Source of the DNA: Campylobacter sp. LR291e
GTDB taxonomy: Bacteria > Campylobacterota > Campylobacteria > Campylobacterales > Campylobacteraceae
Reading direction: 5' to 3'
DNA: 64,000 nt
Assembly (NCBI RefSeq): GCF_008633915.1
Contig: NZ_VJNV01000015.1
Coordinates: 62,001 to 126,000, forward strand
Under the pieces are notes generated by a model. It was not told the origin of the DNA. It made no database searches and saw only the letters and a program-made list of their open reading frames with translations. Shown here one piece after another: positions 1 through 9,125 of the stretch (position 1 is the first letter of the stretch; the number at the start of each line of letters is the position of its first letter). Made by a program: the position numbers and the translations under genes.

Positions 1-762
1 GATACTGCTTTTTCTCTAGCTATTTTGATAATGGTAGGAAAAAGTCTTCCTAGTTCTTTGAAAATTTTCTTATTATCCTTAGCTATTTTTGATGATGTGG
101 GGGCTATTTTAATCATAGCTATTTTTTATACAACCCAGCTTTCAACACTAGCCTTTATAGTAGTGGCTTGTACCATAGTTGCTATGTTGTTTTTAAATTT
201 ATTTGGTATAACTAGAAAATCCTTTTATTTTATTTGTTCTTTGATTTTATGGGTAAGCGTTTTAAAAAGTGGAGTTCATGCGACCCTAGCAGGTATTATT
301 ACAGCATTTTTTATACCTATGTATAGAAAGGATGGAAGACCTTTTTTAGAAGAAATAGAACATGGGTTAAGGTTTTGGACAGCTTTTATAATTTTACCAC
401 TATTTGCCTTTGCAAACGCCGGGGTTAATCTTTCTCACATAGATATAAAATCCTTATTTTCAGGCGTAAGCATAGGTATATTTTTAGGGCTTTTCATAGG
501 AAAACAAGTAGGTGTTTTTGCCTTTTCTTATTTAGCTATTAAATTTAAAATGGCACAATTACCTGTTGATTCAAATTTAAAACAACTTTATGGGGTATGT
601 ATATTAACAGGTATTGGCTTTACTATGAGTTTGTTTATAGATGGTTTAGCTTATGAGGTGAGTGATATCTTTAATTATGCAGATAATTTAGCCATACTTA
701 TAGCCTCGTTTTGTTCGGGCATTTTTGGCTATATTTATTTGAAATTTTTTGCAAATCGTTAA
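1..762 (+). CDS. nhaA: Na+/H+ antiporter NhaA, 3' part (5' end outside window)
   Basis: Inner-membrane antiporter that exports Na+ in exchange for protons. The open frame runs in from base 1, so only the C-terminal 253 residues are present; the ATG at 25 is internal. The first visible residues, DTAFSLA, align with the segment of E. coli NhaA that begins at Asp133. On that offset the FDDVGA Asp pair falls at E. coli positions 163/164, the ion-binding aspartates, and the later FIGKQVG matches the conserved Lys region. Several hydrophobic segments follow. A lipoprotein gene starts 22 bp downstream on the same strand. The family call is firm; which nhaA copy this is cannot be told. Confidence 0.93.
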   Translation, partial: DTAFSLAILIMVGKSLPSSLKIFLLSLAIFDDVGAILIIAIFYTTQLSTLAFIVVACTIVAMLFLNLFGITRKSFYFICSLILWVSVLKSGVHATLAGIITAFFIPMYRKDGRPFLEEIEHGLRFWTAFIILPLFAFANAGVNLSHIDIKSLFSGVSIGIFLGLFIGKQVGVFAFSYLAIKFKMAQLPVDSNLKQLYGVCILTGIGFTMSLFIDGLAYEVSDIFNYADNLAILIASFCSGIFGYIYLKFFANR

Positions 763-784
763 TACTAATTTTTAAAGGGGACAA

Positions 785-1267
785 ATGAAACATTATGTTT
801 TGGTGATTTTGCTTGGATTTTTTATTTCAGGTTGTAGTTTTTATCAAAATTCTAGTACTGATGCTACTCAAAGCTTACTTGAATCAAGGATTAAAAATAT
901 AGCATCAGGCTGGAAAAAAACGCCTTATGTTTTAGGTGGTAAGACAAAAAAAGGTTCTGATTGTTCTGGCTTTACTCAAAGCGTGTTTGCTGAATTTAAT
1001 ACAGCCATTCCACGCAATACCACAATGCAGTATCAAGCTGGTTCAAAGGTTTCTAAACAAAATCTTCAAACAGGTGATTTAGTCTTTTTTAGGACAGGCA
1101 GAGGTCCAAATGGTATGCATGTAGGCATTTATTTAAGTGATTTTAAATTTGTTCATCTTTCTACAAAGGGTGGGGTAAAAGAGGTTTCTTTAAATTCGGA
1201 TTATTGGAAAAAAAGATATATCGGGGCTAGACGAGTGAATTTTAAAAGTTATGTGGCTAAACGTTAA
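785..1267 (+). CDS. NlpC/P60-family lipoprotein (Spr/MepS-like peptidoglycan hydrolase)
   Basis: Predicted lipid-anchored cell-wall endopeptidase of 160 residues. The N-terminus has a signal peptide with lipobox ISGC, which puts the acylated Cys at residue 17. The NlpC/P60 domain fills the rest: catalytic Cys60 in GSDCSGF, His112 in GMHVGIYL and a third polar residue near His124 (FVHLS). Family members cut the D-Glu to diaminopimelate bond in peptide stems; that substrate is inferred from the family. A purine-rich AAAGGGG lies just before the ATG. The stop overlaps the murI start by one base (TAATG), so the two wall-related genes are probably translationally coupled. Confidence 0.9.
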   Translation: MKHYVLVILLGFFISGCSFYQNSSTDATQSLLESRIKNIASGWKKTPYVLGGKTKKGSDCSGFTQSVFAEFNTAIPRNTTMQYQAGSKVSKQNLQTGDLVFFRTGRGPNGMHVGIYLSDFKFVHLSTKGGVKEVSLNSDYWKKRYIGARRVNFKSYVAKR

Positions 1268-2007
1268 TGAGAATTGGCGTTTTTGATAGTGGGGTTGGAG
1301 GACTTAGCGTTTTAAAATCCTTGTACGAGGCTAGGTTGTTTGATGAGATTATTTATTATGGTGATACTGCTAGGGTGCCTTATGGGGTGAAAGATAAGGA
1401 TACTATTATAAAATTTTGCCTCGAGGCCTTGGAATTTTTTAATAAATTTAATATTGAAATGTTAATTATCGCTTGTAACACAGCTAGTGCTTATGCTTTA
1501 AATGCCTTGCAAGACAGGGCAAATTTTAGCGTTTATGGGGTAATTGATGCTGGAGTTTGGGCGACAAAAAAGGTAATTAGCGATAAAAACAAAGAAATTT
1601 TAGTAATAGCTACAAAGGCCACTATAAATTCAAAAGAATATCAAAAAAGATTAAAAAAAGAAGGTTTTAACAATATAAAAGCCTTAGCTACAGGGCTTTT
1701 TGTGCCTATGGTAGAAGATGGAATTTTTAGTGGGGAATTACTTCAAAGTGCCTTTAATTACTATTTTAAAGATATTAAAAGCCCCGATGCTTTAATACTA
1801 GCTTGTACGCATTTTCCTTTGCTTTCAAAGTCCTTACAAGAATATTTTGGGAAAAAAACAAGATTGATTCATTCAGGAGAGGCTATAGTTGAGTTTTTAA
1901 AAACTCATAATAATTTACAAAGTTTAAAATACAAAGCAAGGCTTGAATTTTACGCTTCAAGTGATATTAAAAGTCTTAAAAATACTGCTAAAATTTGGCT
2001 AAATTAA
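1267..2007 (+). CDS. murI: Glutamate racemase MurI
   Basis: Cytosolic cofactor-independent racemase that supplies D-glutamate for peptidoglycan precursors. It has 246 residues, normal for Campylobacter. Family hallmarks are present: N-terminal FDSGVGGLSV with the catalytic-site Asp7/Ser8, the first catalytic Cys70 in ACNTASA and the second catalytic Cys180 with His182 in ACTHFPLL. The ATG overlaps the stop of the NlpC/P60 gene, and map follows after 9 bp, so it sits inside a short housekeeping operon. Nothing is unusual. Confidence 0.97.
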   Translation: MRIGVFDSGVGGLSVLKSLYEARLFDEIIYYGDTARVPYGVKDKDTIIKFCLEALEFFNKFNIEMLIIACNTASAYALNALQDRANFSVYGVIDAGVWATKKVISDKNKEILVIATKATINSKEYQKRLKKEGFNNIKALATGLFVPMVEDGIFSGELLQSAFNYYFKDIKSPDALILACTHFPLLSKSLQEYFGKKTRLIHSGEAIVEFLKTHNNLQSLKYKARLEFYASSDIKSLKNTAKIWLN

Positions 2008-2016
2008 GGATAAAAA

Positions 2017-2775
2017 ATGATAGAACTAAGAAAACCAGTTGAGATTGAAAAGATAAGAAAGGCTAATCAAATAGTAGCCCGTACGCTTGATTATTTAGAA
2101 AAAGAGATAAAAGTGGGTATGAGTTTAAAGCAAGTTGATAAGATGGCAGAAGAATTTATATTAAGTCAAGGAGCAAAACCTGCATTTAAGGGGCTTTATG
2201 GCTTTGAAGGTGCTATTTGCATATCTTTAAATGAAATTTGTATACATGGAATCCCTGATGATAGCATTTTAAAAGATGGAGATATAGTAGGGCTTGATAT
2301 AGGAAGCGTTATAGATGGATATTATGGCGATGCAGCAAGGACCATTGGTATAGGTGAAATTTCAGAAGAAAATAAAAAATTAATTGCTTGTGCAAAGGAT
2401 GCCCTTTATTATGGTATAGACTTTATAAAAGAGGGTTTGCGTTTTAAAGAACTTTCTGCTGCATTGGGTGAGTTTATTACTAAAAGGGGTTTTGTGCCAC
2501 TTCGTGGTTATTGTGGGCATGGCATAGGACATAAGCCTCATTTAGAACCTGAAATTTTAAATTATTTAGAAAAGGGAGTAAATGCTAAGGCTGGACCGAA
2601 GATTAAAAATGGTATGGTTTTTTGCATTGAGCCTATGATTTGTCAAAAGGATGGCACTCCAAAGCATTATAGGGGAAAATGGAACGCAGGAAGTGTGGAT
2701 GGCTTAAATACCGCACACTATGAACACTGCGTAGCTGTTATTAATGGACGGGCTGAAATTTTATCTCAAAGTTAA
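2017..2775 (+). CDS. map: Methionine aminopeptidase, type I
   Basis: Removes the initiator Met from nascent proteins in the cytosol. It has 252 residues with the pita-bread fold signature. The five metal ligands are visible as Asp94 (GLDIG), Asp105 (YYGDAAR), His168 (GYCGHGIGH), Glu205 (CIEPM) and Glu236 (HYEHC); His77 (ICIHG) is the substrate-binding His. It has no N-terminal zinc-finger extension, consistent with bacterial type Ia. A GGATAAAA ribosome site precedes the ATG. The next gene's ATG abuts the stop codon, indicating coupling. Confidence 0.97.
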   Translation: MIELRKPVEIEKIRKANQIVARTLDYLEKEIKVGMSLKQVDKMAEEFILSQGAKPAFKGLYGFEGAICISLNEICIHGIPDDSILKDGDIVGLDIGSVIDGYYGDAARTIGIGEISEENKKLIACAKDALYYGIDFIKEGLRFKELSAALGEFITKRGFVPLRGYCGHGIGHKPHLEPEILNYLEKGVNAKAGPKIKNGMVFCIEPMICQKDGTPKHYRGKWNAGSVDGLNTAHYEHCVAVINGRAEILSQS

Positions 2776-3810
2776 ATGAAAAATCTTGCTTTTTTTTATG
2801 AAAATCCACCTAAATTTGATATTTTTAATGAAAGAAAGCAAAATTTAGAATTTAAAAATACTCTAATTAAGGGTCCAAAAAATAGTGGCAAAAAAAGCTT
2901 AATGCTAAAATTTGCTACAACTTTTAAAAGCGAAGAAGTACTTTTCTTAGATATGCTTGATTTAAGATTTGAAAAAAATAGCTTGTTTAATTTAGTTAAG
3001 TTTTTAGAATTAAACAATAAGATTAAAATAGTTTTTTTGTGTAATTTAAACGAAGAATTTGATTTTTCTAGCCTTAATTTACCCCTTATCATTAGTTCAA
3101 CTTGTAATGATTTAAGCTTAGCAAATTTTAATGAGTTATATTTAGATTTTTTAGACTTTGAAGAATTTATTAGCATTAATAAAAACTTACCCATAGCAAA
3201 TTTATTAGGTCTTTACTTACAAAGTGGTCGTTCAAATTTATCTTTTAGTCAAGAACTTTTAAGGCAAAGCTTTAGTCCCTTGCAGCTTGAAATTTTAAAA
3301 TATTTAGCTAAGAATTTGGGCTTTAAACTTAGTATAAATAAGCTTTTTTTAGAGCTTAAAAGAATATTGAAAACTTCAAAAGACAGCGTCTATAAAGAGG
3401 TAAAAGAACTTGAAAATAATTTTATTATAAAAAGTATTTATAATGATGATAAAAGGCTTAAAAAGCTTTATTTTAGGGATTTTGGCTTTAAAAATGCCCT
3501 TTGTATTAAAAAGGATTTTACGCATTTGTTTGAAAATCTTATTTTAAATGAACTTTTTAAGCTAGAAACTGAATTTTTTTATAATAAATTTTTTTCTTTT
3601 TATTCAAAAGAACTTAAAATAGCCTATATTTCCACTCCCACCCTTGATATTGATTTAATCAAGCTTCGCATTAAAAAAATTTTACCAAAGGCCTTAGAAC
3701 TTAATATTTTCCATATAATTTTTATTACCCTTTCAAGCGAGGAAATTTTTTATGAAAGAGGTGTTAAATTTGAGATTGCCCCCTTTGATAAATGGGCATT
3801 AAGCTTTTAG
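2776..3810 (+). CDS. P-loop ATPase with C-terminal DUF4143-like region
   Basis: 344 residues. A Walker A-like motif GPKNSGKKS lies near residues 33-41. The sequence VLFLDMLDLRF that follows is probably the strand after the P-loop helix, and IKIVFLCNL is a candidate Walker B strand, although its acidic residue is poorly conserved. The middle part (about 160-235) is helical and looks like a winged helix. The C-terminus resembles the nuclease-like DUF4143 half of the AAA_14 'ATP-binding protein' family. Its function is unknown. The ATG directly follows the map stop. The 3' end overlaps the convergent histidine kinase gene by 12 bp. Confidence 0.6.
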   Translation: MKNLAFFYENPPKFDIFNERKQNLEFKNTLIKGPKNSGKKSLMLKFATTFKSEEVLFLDMLDLRFEKNSLFNLVKFLELNNKIKIVFLCNLNEEFDFSSLNLPLIISSTCNDLSLANFNELYLDFLDFEEFISINKNLPIANLLGLYLQSGRSNLSFSQELLRQSFSPLQLEILKYLAKNLGFKLSINKLFLELKRILKTSKDSVYKEVKELENNFIIKSIYNDDKRLKKLYFRDFGFKNALCIKKDFTHLFENLILNELFKLETEFFYNKFFSFYSKELKIAYISTPTLDIDLIKLRIKKILPKALELNIFHIIFITLSSEEIFYERGVKFEIAPFDKWALSF

Positions 3811-5457
3811 GTTAAAAATAAGGCTTATATTTGTGCCCTTGTCTAAAACACTTTGTAAAGAAATTCGTACTTTGTGAAGTTTTGCAATGTGACTAACTAT
3901 GCAAAGTCCTAAACCACTGCCCTCGTTTTGATTATTGCCTCTGTAAAAACGTTTAAAAATATTTTCTTGTTCTTTTAAGGCTATGCCAATTCCTTTGTCC
4001 TTAACACTTAAATAAATCAAATTTTTACTTTGCTTTAAAGTGATTTTAACTATATTATTTTCAAAGCTGTATTTAATGGCATTTTCTACTAAATTATAAA
4101 TCATATCCTCAATCAAAGAAGAAAGCCCATAAATTTCATCTACCTCTTCTAAGTTAAGCACTAATTTTATATTTTTTTCAAGGGCTAGCGAGTGTATATT
4201 TGTGCTTACATTTTCTACAATTTGCCTTAAATTTACAGGGGTTTTTTTAAGCTCAATTTTATTTTCATCAAAAAAGGACAAAAGCAAGATGTTATCAATC
4301 AAGGTTAGCAAACGCTTTGATTCTGTGAAAATATTTTGAATGAAATTTTTTTCATCTTCTTTTTTTATAAGATTATTTAAAAGCATCTCGCTACTTGCCA
4401 TGATTACTGATAATGGCGTTTTAAGCTCATGTGTTACATTTGCACTAAAATTTCTTTTATAATCTTCATCATCGTTTGCACCTTTATCAAGCAAGATTAA
4501 TAAGATATTTTTTAGATTATTTTTTACATAAACTGGCAAGGACAATACAAAAAGTAAACGCCCATTTAGTTCAAATTCAAAGCTGTGAGTAAATTTGCCC
4601 TTATCCTTGCAAAGTTTTATTAAATATAATAATTCTTCATTGAAATTTTTAAGCTCTGTTAAAGTGCTTAAATTTAAGGCATTGTTTAAATTTAAATATT
4701 TTCTTGCTATAAAATTACTTGAAATTATGTCAAAATTTGAATTTATAAGTAAAAAGCCCTCGCTTATGTTATCAACAATCATATCAAATTCTTTGTTTTT
4801 AACCTTTATGGTTTTTAACTGCTTTTTTATCTTGCTTTTTTGTTTTAAAATTCTTTTCATAAAAATATCAAGTTCTGGGTAAGGATTTGTTTTTATAGGA
4901 TTTGAAAGATTGATTTTTTCAATAGGGGCTATGATTTTTTTACTAAGCATTAAGGCTAAAATTAGGCTAAATATCAAAGAAATAATTAAAAAAATTCCTA
5001 TAAAGGTGCTTAAATTTAATAAAACAAAGAAGAAACTTGGCTTTTCTTGACTTACCCTTAATATAAGCTTATTTGAATTTATCTTAATAAGCTTACTTGC
5101 ATAAAGGCTTTCTATGTTTAGAGTCTTTGAAATTCTTTGAGTAAAAACAATCTTTTCATTGTTTAAATTTTTGCTTAGAATTTCAACCTCTTGCCGCCCT
5201 AAGTGATTATCCATTATACTAGCTTTATTATCGTATAAAACCTCTCCTTTTAAATTTATAATGCTAAGCCTATAAGGACTTAAAATTTGCATATTATCAT
5301 TTAAAATTTTTTCAATGTCCTTTGGGGTGATTAAGGTTATTTGTTCTTTTAATTTTGTAAATTTTTGATTATCAACTATGAAAACTATGCCAAAAATGCT
5401 TAAAATTTGTATGCTAATAATGCCAAAAAAGATTACATAAAAGATTTTTTTCTTCAT
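3799..5457 (-). CDS. Sensor histidine kinase of the phosphate regulon (PhoR/PhosS-like)
   Basis: Membrane sensor kinase of 552 residues. A transmembrane segment lies at about 5-27, then a periplasmic domain of about 110 residues, a second transmembrane segment at about 142-170, a PAS-like region at about 225-330, the H-box HELKTPLSV with the phospho-accepting His, the N-box LVENAIKYS, the G1 box DKGIGIAL and the G2 box GSGLGLCIV. All catalytic boxes are intact. The start overlaps the response-regulator stop by 4 bp (ATGA), giving translational coupling. Its place at the end of pstSCAB-phoU suggests phosphate sensing; in C. jejuni this role belongs to PhosS. Signal specificity is inferred from context. 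Confidence 0.88.
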   Translation of the reverse strand: MKKKIFYVIFFGIISIQILSIFGIVFIVDNQKFTKLKEQITLITPKDIEKILNDNMQILSPYRLSIINLKGEVLYDNKASIMDNHLGRQEVEILSKNLNNEKIVFTQRISKTLNIESLYASKLIKINSNKLILRVSQEKPSFFFVLLNLSTFIGIFLIISLIFSLILALMLSKKIIAPIEKINLSNPIKTNPYPELDIFMKRILKQKSKIKKQLKTIKVKNKEFDMIVDNISEGFLLINSNFDIISSNFIARKYLNLNNALNLSTLTELKNFNEELLYLIKLCKDKGKFTHSFEFELNGRLLFVLSLPVYVKNNLKNILLILLDKGANDDEDYKRNFSANVTHELKTPLSVIMASSEMLLNNLIKKEDEKNFIQNIFTESKRLLTLIDNILLLSFFDENKIELKKTPVNLRQIVENVSTNIHSLALEKNIKLVLNLEEVDEIYGLSSLIEDMIYNLVENAIKYSFENNIVKITLKQSKNLIYLSVKDKGIGIALKEQENIFKRFYRGNNQNEGSGLGLCIVSHIAKLHKVRISLQSVLDKGTNISLIFNLKA

Positions 5458-6116
5458 TCATCTATGCTAAATTTATAGCCAAGTCCATGTATTGTTTTAA
5501 TAGCCTTGCCATATTGTTTAAGCTTAAATCTAAGGGTATTAATATGCATATCCACGGTGCGAGTTGAAGATACATTATAGCCCCAAACTAGTTCTAAAAG
5601 CTCATCCCTACTAAAAACTCGCCCGTAATTTTTCATTAACAAGCCAAGCAAGTCAAATTCCTTTAAAGTTAAAGTTATATTTTCATCATCAATGCTTACC
5701 AAGTGAGTATTTTTTGAGTATTTTAAGCCTTTGTAACTTAATACTTCATCATCGCTAGTTCTTCTTAAAAGTGCCTTAATCCTAGCTATTAATTCTAAGG
5801 TGCTAAAGGGCTTACTTAGATAATCATCGCTCCCCATATCAAGCCCTGTGATCTTATCAAGTTCGGTACTTAAAGCACTTAGTAGCATTATAGGTAAATG
5901 TTTAGTCTTACTCATGGTCCTTAACTTAGTTAAAATTTGCAAACCACTTTCATTTGGTAGCATAATATCAAGTATAATACATTTTGGTATTTGTTTTTCT
6001 AATTCTTTCCAAAATTGTAAGGGAGTAGAAAAGCCCTTTGCTTGTAGATTGCTTGAATTTAAGGCATAAAGTATGAGATTTAAAAGCTTTTCATCATCTT
6101 CAAGTACAAAAATCAA
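5454..6116 (-). CDS. OmpR/PhoB-type response regulator of the phosphate regulon (PhosR-like)
   Basis: 220-residue DNA-binding response regulator. The receiver domain (1-115) has the acidic pair near residue 6-8 (EDDEK), the phospho-acceptor Asp in CIILDIMLP and the conserved Lys in LSKPF. The C-terminal winged helix (about 125-218) carries the recognition region SSTRTVDMHINTLRFKL and the wing motif TIHGLGYKF. It lies between phoU and the kinase gene. It most likely binds the tandem repeats upstream of pstS, but that link is inferred from context and not shown by the sequence. Confidence 0.9.
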   Translation of the reverse strand: MIFVLEDDEKLLNLILYALNSSNLQAKGFSTPLQFWKELEKQIPKCIILDIMLPNESGLQILTKLRTMSKTKHLPIMLLSALSTELDKITGLDMGSDDYLSKPFSTLELIARIKALLRRTSDDEVLSYKGLKYSKNTHLVSIDDENITLTLKEFDLLGLLMKNYGRVFSRDELLELVWGYNVSSTRTVDMHINTLRFKLKQYGKAIKTIHGLGYKFSIDE

Positions 6117-6147
6117 AATTTACTCCAAAATTTTTTAAAATTATAGC

Positions 6148-6696
6148 TTATTTAATATAATCAGCTATTTTTTCAAAATATTTTGACAAAAGTAAAAGTT
6201 CAAATAAGTAGCTAACATTTTCTTTATCTGCAAGTAGCATTAATTCCTTTTTTATCTGCTTAAATTGTGAATTTATAGCACTTTCAAGCCTATTAACCTC
6301 TTCAAAGTTTTTATTTTCATGGGCTTTAAGCATAGTTAAAAGCATATTTGCCATATCAATAAGCATATTAAAAAAATAAGATTTTGGAGTTTTGTTAATA
6401 ATCTTAGCACAATTAAAACTTGACTTTGCAATAGCCTTTAACTTCGCTGCTTCTTTCATAATCTTTGTTATAAATTCTAAATCATTAGCGATTGGTTGCT
6501 GGGTTATGATAAGTAATTTACAATTTTGAAAAAGTTCTTTTTCAAGCCCTTTAATCTGCTTTAGCTTTATTTTTATGTTAGCTACATCTTTTAAATTAAA
6601 ATCAAGACTTTCATTTAAAATATTGTCAGTTAATTCTTTCATTTTGTCAAATTTATCTTTTAAATCTTTTAATTCTTTTTCGTATAAATCACGCAT
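6148..6696 (-). CDS. phoU: PhoU-family phosphate signalling protein
   Basis: 182-residue helical protein resembling one and a half PhoU bundles. The recognisable signature is LLIITQQPIANDLEFITKIM near residues 62-81, matching the PhoU 'QQPVA.DLR' motif. The C-terminal YFEKIADYIK is a degenerate version of the 'LERIGDHA' repeat. It is shorter than the 215-235 residues common in the family and ends soon after this helix. In other bacteria PhoU links Pst transport to PhoR signalling. The start overlaps the pstB stop by one base, and the gene lies between the transporter and the two-component genes. Confidence 0.82.
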   Translation of the reverse strand: MRDLYEKELKDLKDKFDKMKELTDNILNESLDFNLKDVANIKIKLKQIKGLEKELFQNCKLLIITQQPIANDLEFITKIMKEAAKLKAIAKSSFNCAKIINKTPKSYFFNMLIDMANMLLTMLKAHENKNFEEVNRLESAINSQFKQIKKELMLLADKENVSYLFELLLLSKYFEKIADYIK

Positions 6697-7451
6697 TATC
6701 CAAACCTTCCTGTAATATAATCAAGAGTTTTTTGTTTTTTAGGAGAAGAAAAGATATCCTTACTAACCCCAAATTCTATCATCTCACCCATTAAAAAAAA
6801 TGCCGTTTTATCTGAAATTCTCGCAGCTTGTTGCATATTGTGCGTTACTATTATTATAGTGTATTGAGTTTTTAATTCATTGATTAAATCTTCTATTTTT
6901 AAGGTAGAAATAGGGTCAAGTGCAGAAGTTGGCTCGTCCATTAAAATAACTTCTGGCTTAACAGCCAAAGCCCTTGCTATACATAATCTTTGTTGTTGTC
7001 CCCCACTTAAACCAAGGGCTGATTTGTGCAATCTATCCTTAACCTCGTCAAAAATATGTGCCTTTTGCAGACAAGTTTGAACTATCTTATCAAGCAAGGC
7101 CTTTTTCTTAATGCCATGCGTTTTAGGTCCAAAGGCTATATTTTCATAAACACTCATAGGAAAGGGATTAGGTTTTTGAAATACCATTCCTACGCGTTTT
7201 CTAAGCAAATTTACATTGTAATTTTTATAAATATCTTCTTGATTAAATAAAATTTGCCCCTCTATCCTACAAGAACTTATCAAATCATTTAGCCTATTAA
7301 GGCTTTTTAAAAGCGTGGATTTTCCACACCCACTAGGTCCTATAAAGGCACTTACTTCATTTTTCATTAATTTTAAATTTATATTTTTTAAGGCATGAAA
7401 ATTTGCATAAAATAAATTTACCTTATTTAGCTCAAAGCTTATATTATCCAT
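6696..7451 (-). CDS. pstB: Phosphate ABC transporter ATP-binding protein PstB
   Basis: ATPase subunit of the high-affinity phosphate importer, 251 residues. It has Walker [10 protein letters not shown] at about 39-47, the Q-loop region [16 protein letters not shown] (diagnostic of PstB), the ABC signature LSGGQQQRL, Walker B VILMDEP and the switch His in THNMQQA. It lies 2 bp after the pstA stop and overlaps the phoU start, so it is part of one transcript with pstSCA. Confidence 0.97.
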   Translation of the reverse strand: MDNISFELNKVNLFYANFHALKNINLKLMKNEVSAFIGPSGCGKSTLLKSLNRLNDLISSCRIEGQILFNQEDIYKNYNVNLLRKRVGMVFQKPNPFPMSVYENIAFGPKTHGIKKKALLDKIVQTCLQKAHIFDEVKDRLHKSALGLSGGQQQRLCIARALAVKPEVILMDEPTSALDPISTLKIEDLINELKTQYTIIIVTHNMQQAARISDKTAFFLMGEMIEFGVSKDIFSSPKKQKTLDYITGRFG

Positions 7452-7453
7452 AA

Positions 7454-8281
7454 TTATCCTTTTTTAAATGGGTTAAAATGATTGATTACATAATTAGAAC
7501 AAAAATTTATGCAAATAACCATTATTAAAAGAATGACAGCAGTTGCGTAAGCTTGGTTTATAAATTGACCTTCGCTTAAAAGGGCGTACATGTGAACGCT
7601 TAAAGTACGTCCTGAATCTGTTAAAAACGCAGTTTGTGCCACCGTGCCAAAGGTATATAAAAGGGCAGCACTTTCTCCTATTATGCGGCCTATGCTAAGT
7701 ATTATACCTGCTAAAATTCCACTTAAACTACAAGGTAAAACTACGCAAAAAATGGTTCTTAATTTACTTGCCCCTAAACCAAAGGAAGCTTCTTTATAGG
7801 ACTCATCAACTGCTTTTATGGCTTCTTGAGTGTTTCTTAAAATTAAAGGTAAAATCATAATACTAAGTGTTAAAGCCCCACTAATAAGACTAAGTCCTAA
7901 ATTTAAATACAACACAAAGGCTAAATACCCAAATAAACCATAAACTATGCTAGGAATTCCAGCTAGTGTTTCGGTGGCTACTACTATTAAGCGTACAAAA
8001 AAGGAATTTGAGTTTGCATATTCTTCTAAGAAAATTGCACCAAAAATAGCTACTGTGGTGCAAATTAACAAGCAAAGTATGATTAGGGTAAAGGTATTAA
8101 TTATAGCTGAAAACATAGACACATTTTCGCTATTATAATGAAGTTCAAAGAGTCTTAAATTTAAATGTTGCAACCCATTAATTAATATATAAAACACTAT
8201 TAATAAAAAAACACCAATGCTTACACACATTGATAAACGCACTATAAAATTTAAAAACAAAGAAAGAAAATCTTTTTTCAT
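7454..8281 (-). CDS. pstA: Phosphate ABC transporter permease PstA
   Basis: Inner-membrane permease of 275 residues with about six hydrophobic segments. The binding-protein-dependent transport loop that contacts PstB is visible around [20 protein letters not shown], and the PstA/PstC family motif [14 protein letters not shown] lies earlier. The ATG overlaps the pstC stop by 4 bp (ATGA). Length and topology are normal for PstA. Confidence 0.94.
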   Translation of the reverse strand: MKKDFLSLFLNFIVRLSMCVSIGVFLLIVFYILINGLQHLNLRLFELHYNSENVSMFSAIINTFTLIILCLLICTTVAIFGAIFLEEYANSNSFFVRLIVVATETLAGIPSIVYGLFGYLAFVLYLNLGLSLISGALTLSIMILPLILRNTQEAIKAVDESYKEASFGLGASKLRTIFCVVLPCSLSGILAGIILSIGRIIGESAALLYTFGTVAQTAFLTDSGRTLSVHMYALLSEGQFINQAYATAVILLIMVICINFCSNYVINHFNPFKKG

Positions 8282-9123
8282 ACTTTTGCCTTTTTTAAGG
8301 TGCTAAATAAAAGATTAATTAATAAAATAAAGACAAATAAAACAAAGCTTGACGCAATTAAGGCTTCTTTGTGTAAATCAGTGGCATAGCCTAATTCTAA
8401 AACTATATTTGTAGTTAGGGTCCTAACCCCATCTTTTATACTTTGTGGAATAATGGCTTGATTACCAGCTACTACTATAACAGCCATTGCCTCGCCTATA
8501 GCACGGCCAAGCCCTAAAATAACACTTGCTAAAACCCCACTTTTTGCAGCCCTTAGCATAATGAAAAAAATAACTCTTTCCTTACTTGCCCCAAGCCCTA
8601 AACCTGCTTCAAAAAAGGTATGGCTTACACTTTCTAAGCTAGTTTTTGAAACTAAGATTATAGTTGGTAAAATCATAATAGCAAGTAAAATAGAAGCAGC
8701 CAGTAAGCCCTTGCCACTAGTATTTAGTATAGTTGCAAGTATTGGCACTATTAAGATAAGTCCAAAAAAACCATAAACTATACTAGGAATTCCTGCTAAT
8801 AATTCTACTGATGAATTTAAGAAAAATTTCATCTTACCTCTAGCAAAAAAGGCTAGATAAATGGCTGATAAAATTCCTAAAATGGTACCAAAAAATACAG
8901 CAAAGGCTGTTACATACAAACTTCCTATAATCATAGGAAAAATTCCAAAAAATTCTGCACTTGGACGCCAAATTGACCCAAATATAAAATCAAAAAAGCC
9001 TATTTTAGCTATGCTTGGAACAGCATTTAGCACTAAGAATAAGCATATTAAACAAAGTGCTACAACGCATAAAAAGGCACTAAATAAAAATAAAAATTGA
9101 AAAAATTTTTCCTTAAAATTCAT
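8278..9123 (-). CDS. pstC: Phosphate ABC transporter permease PstC
   Basis: Inner-membrane permease of 281 residues with six predicted membrane spans. It has the PstC-type periplasmic WRPSAEFFGIFPMIIGSLY segment, [15 protein letters not shown] and the EAA-like coupling loop EAGLGLGASKERVIFF. The segment AVIVVAGNQAIIP followed by GVRTLTTNIVLELGYA is conserved in the Firmicute-like PstC subgroup as I remember it. It starts 2 bp after the pstS stop. The Firmicute-like flavour matches its PstS partner. Confidence 0.94.
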   Translation of the reverse strand: MNFKEKFFQFLFLFSAFLCVVALCLICLFLVLNAVPSIAKIGFFDFIFGSIWRPSAEFFGIFPMIIGSLYVTAFAVFFGTILGILSAIYLAFFARGKMKFFLNSSVELLAGIPSIVYGFFGLILIVPILATILNTSGKGLLAASILLAIMILPTIILVSKTSLESVSHTFFEAGLGLGASKERVIFFIMLRAAKSGVLASVILGLGRAIGEAMAVIVVAGNQAIIPQSIKDGVRTLTTNIVLELGYATDLHKEALIASSFVLFVFILLINLLFSTLKKAKV

Positions 9124-9125
9124 AT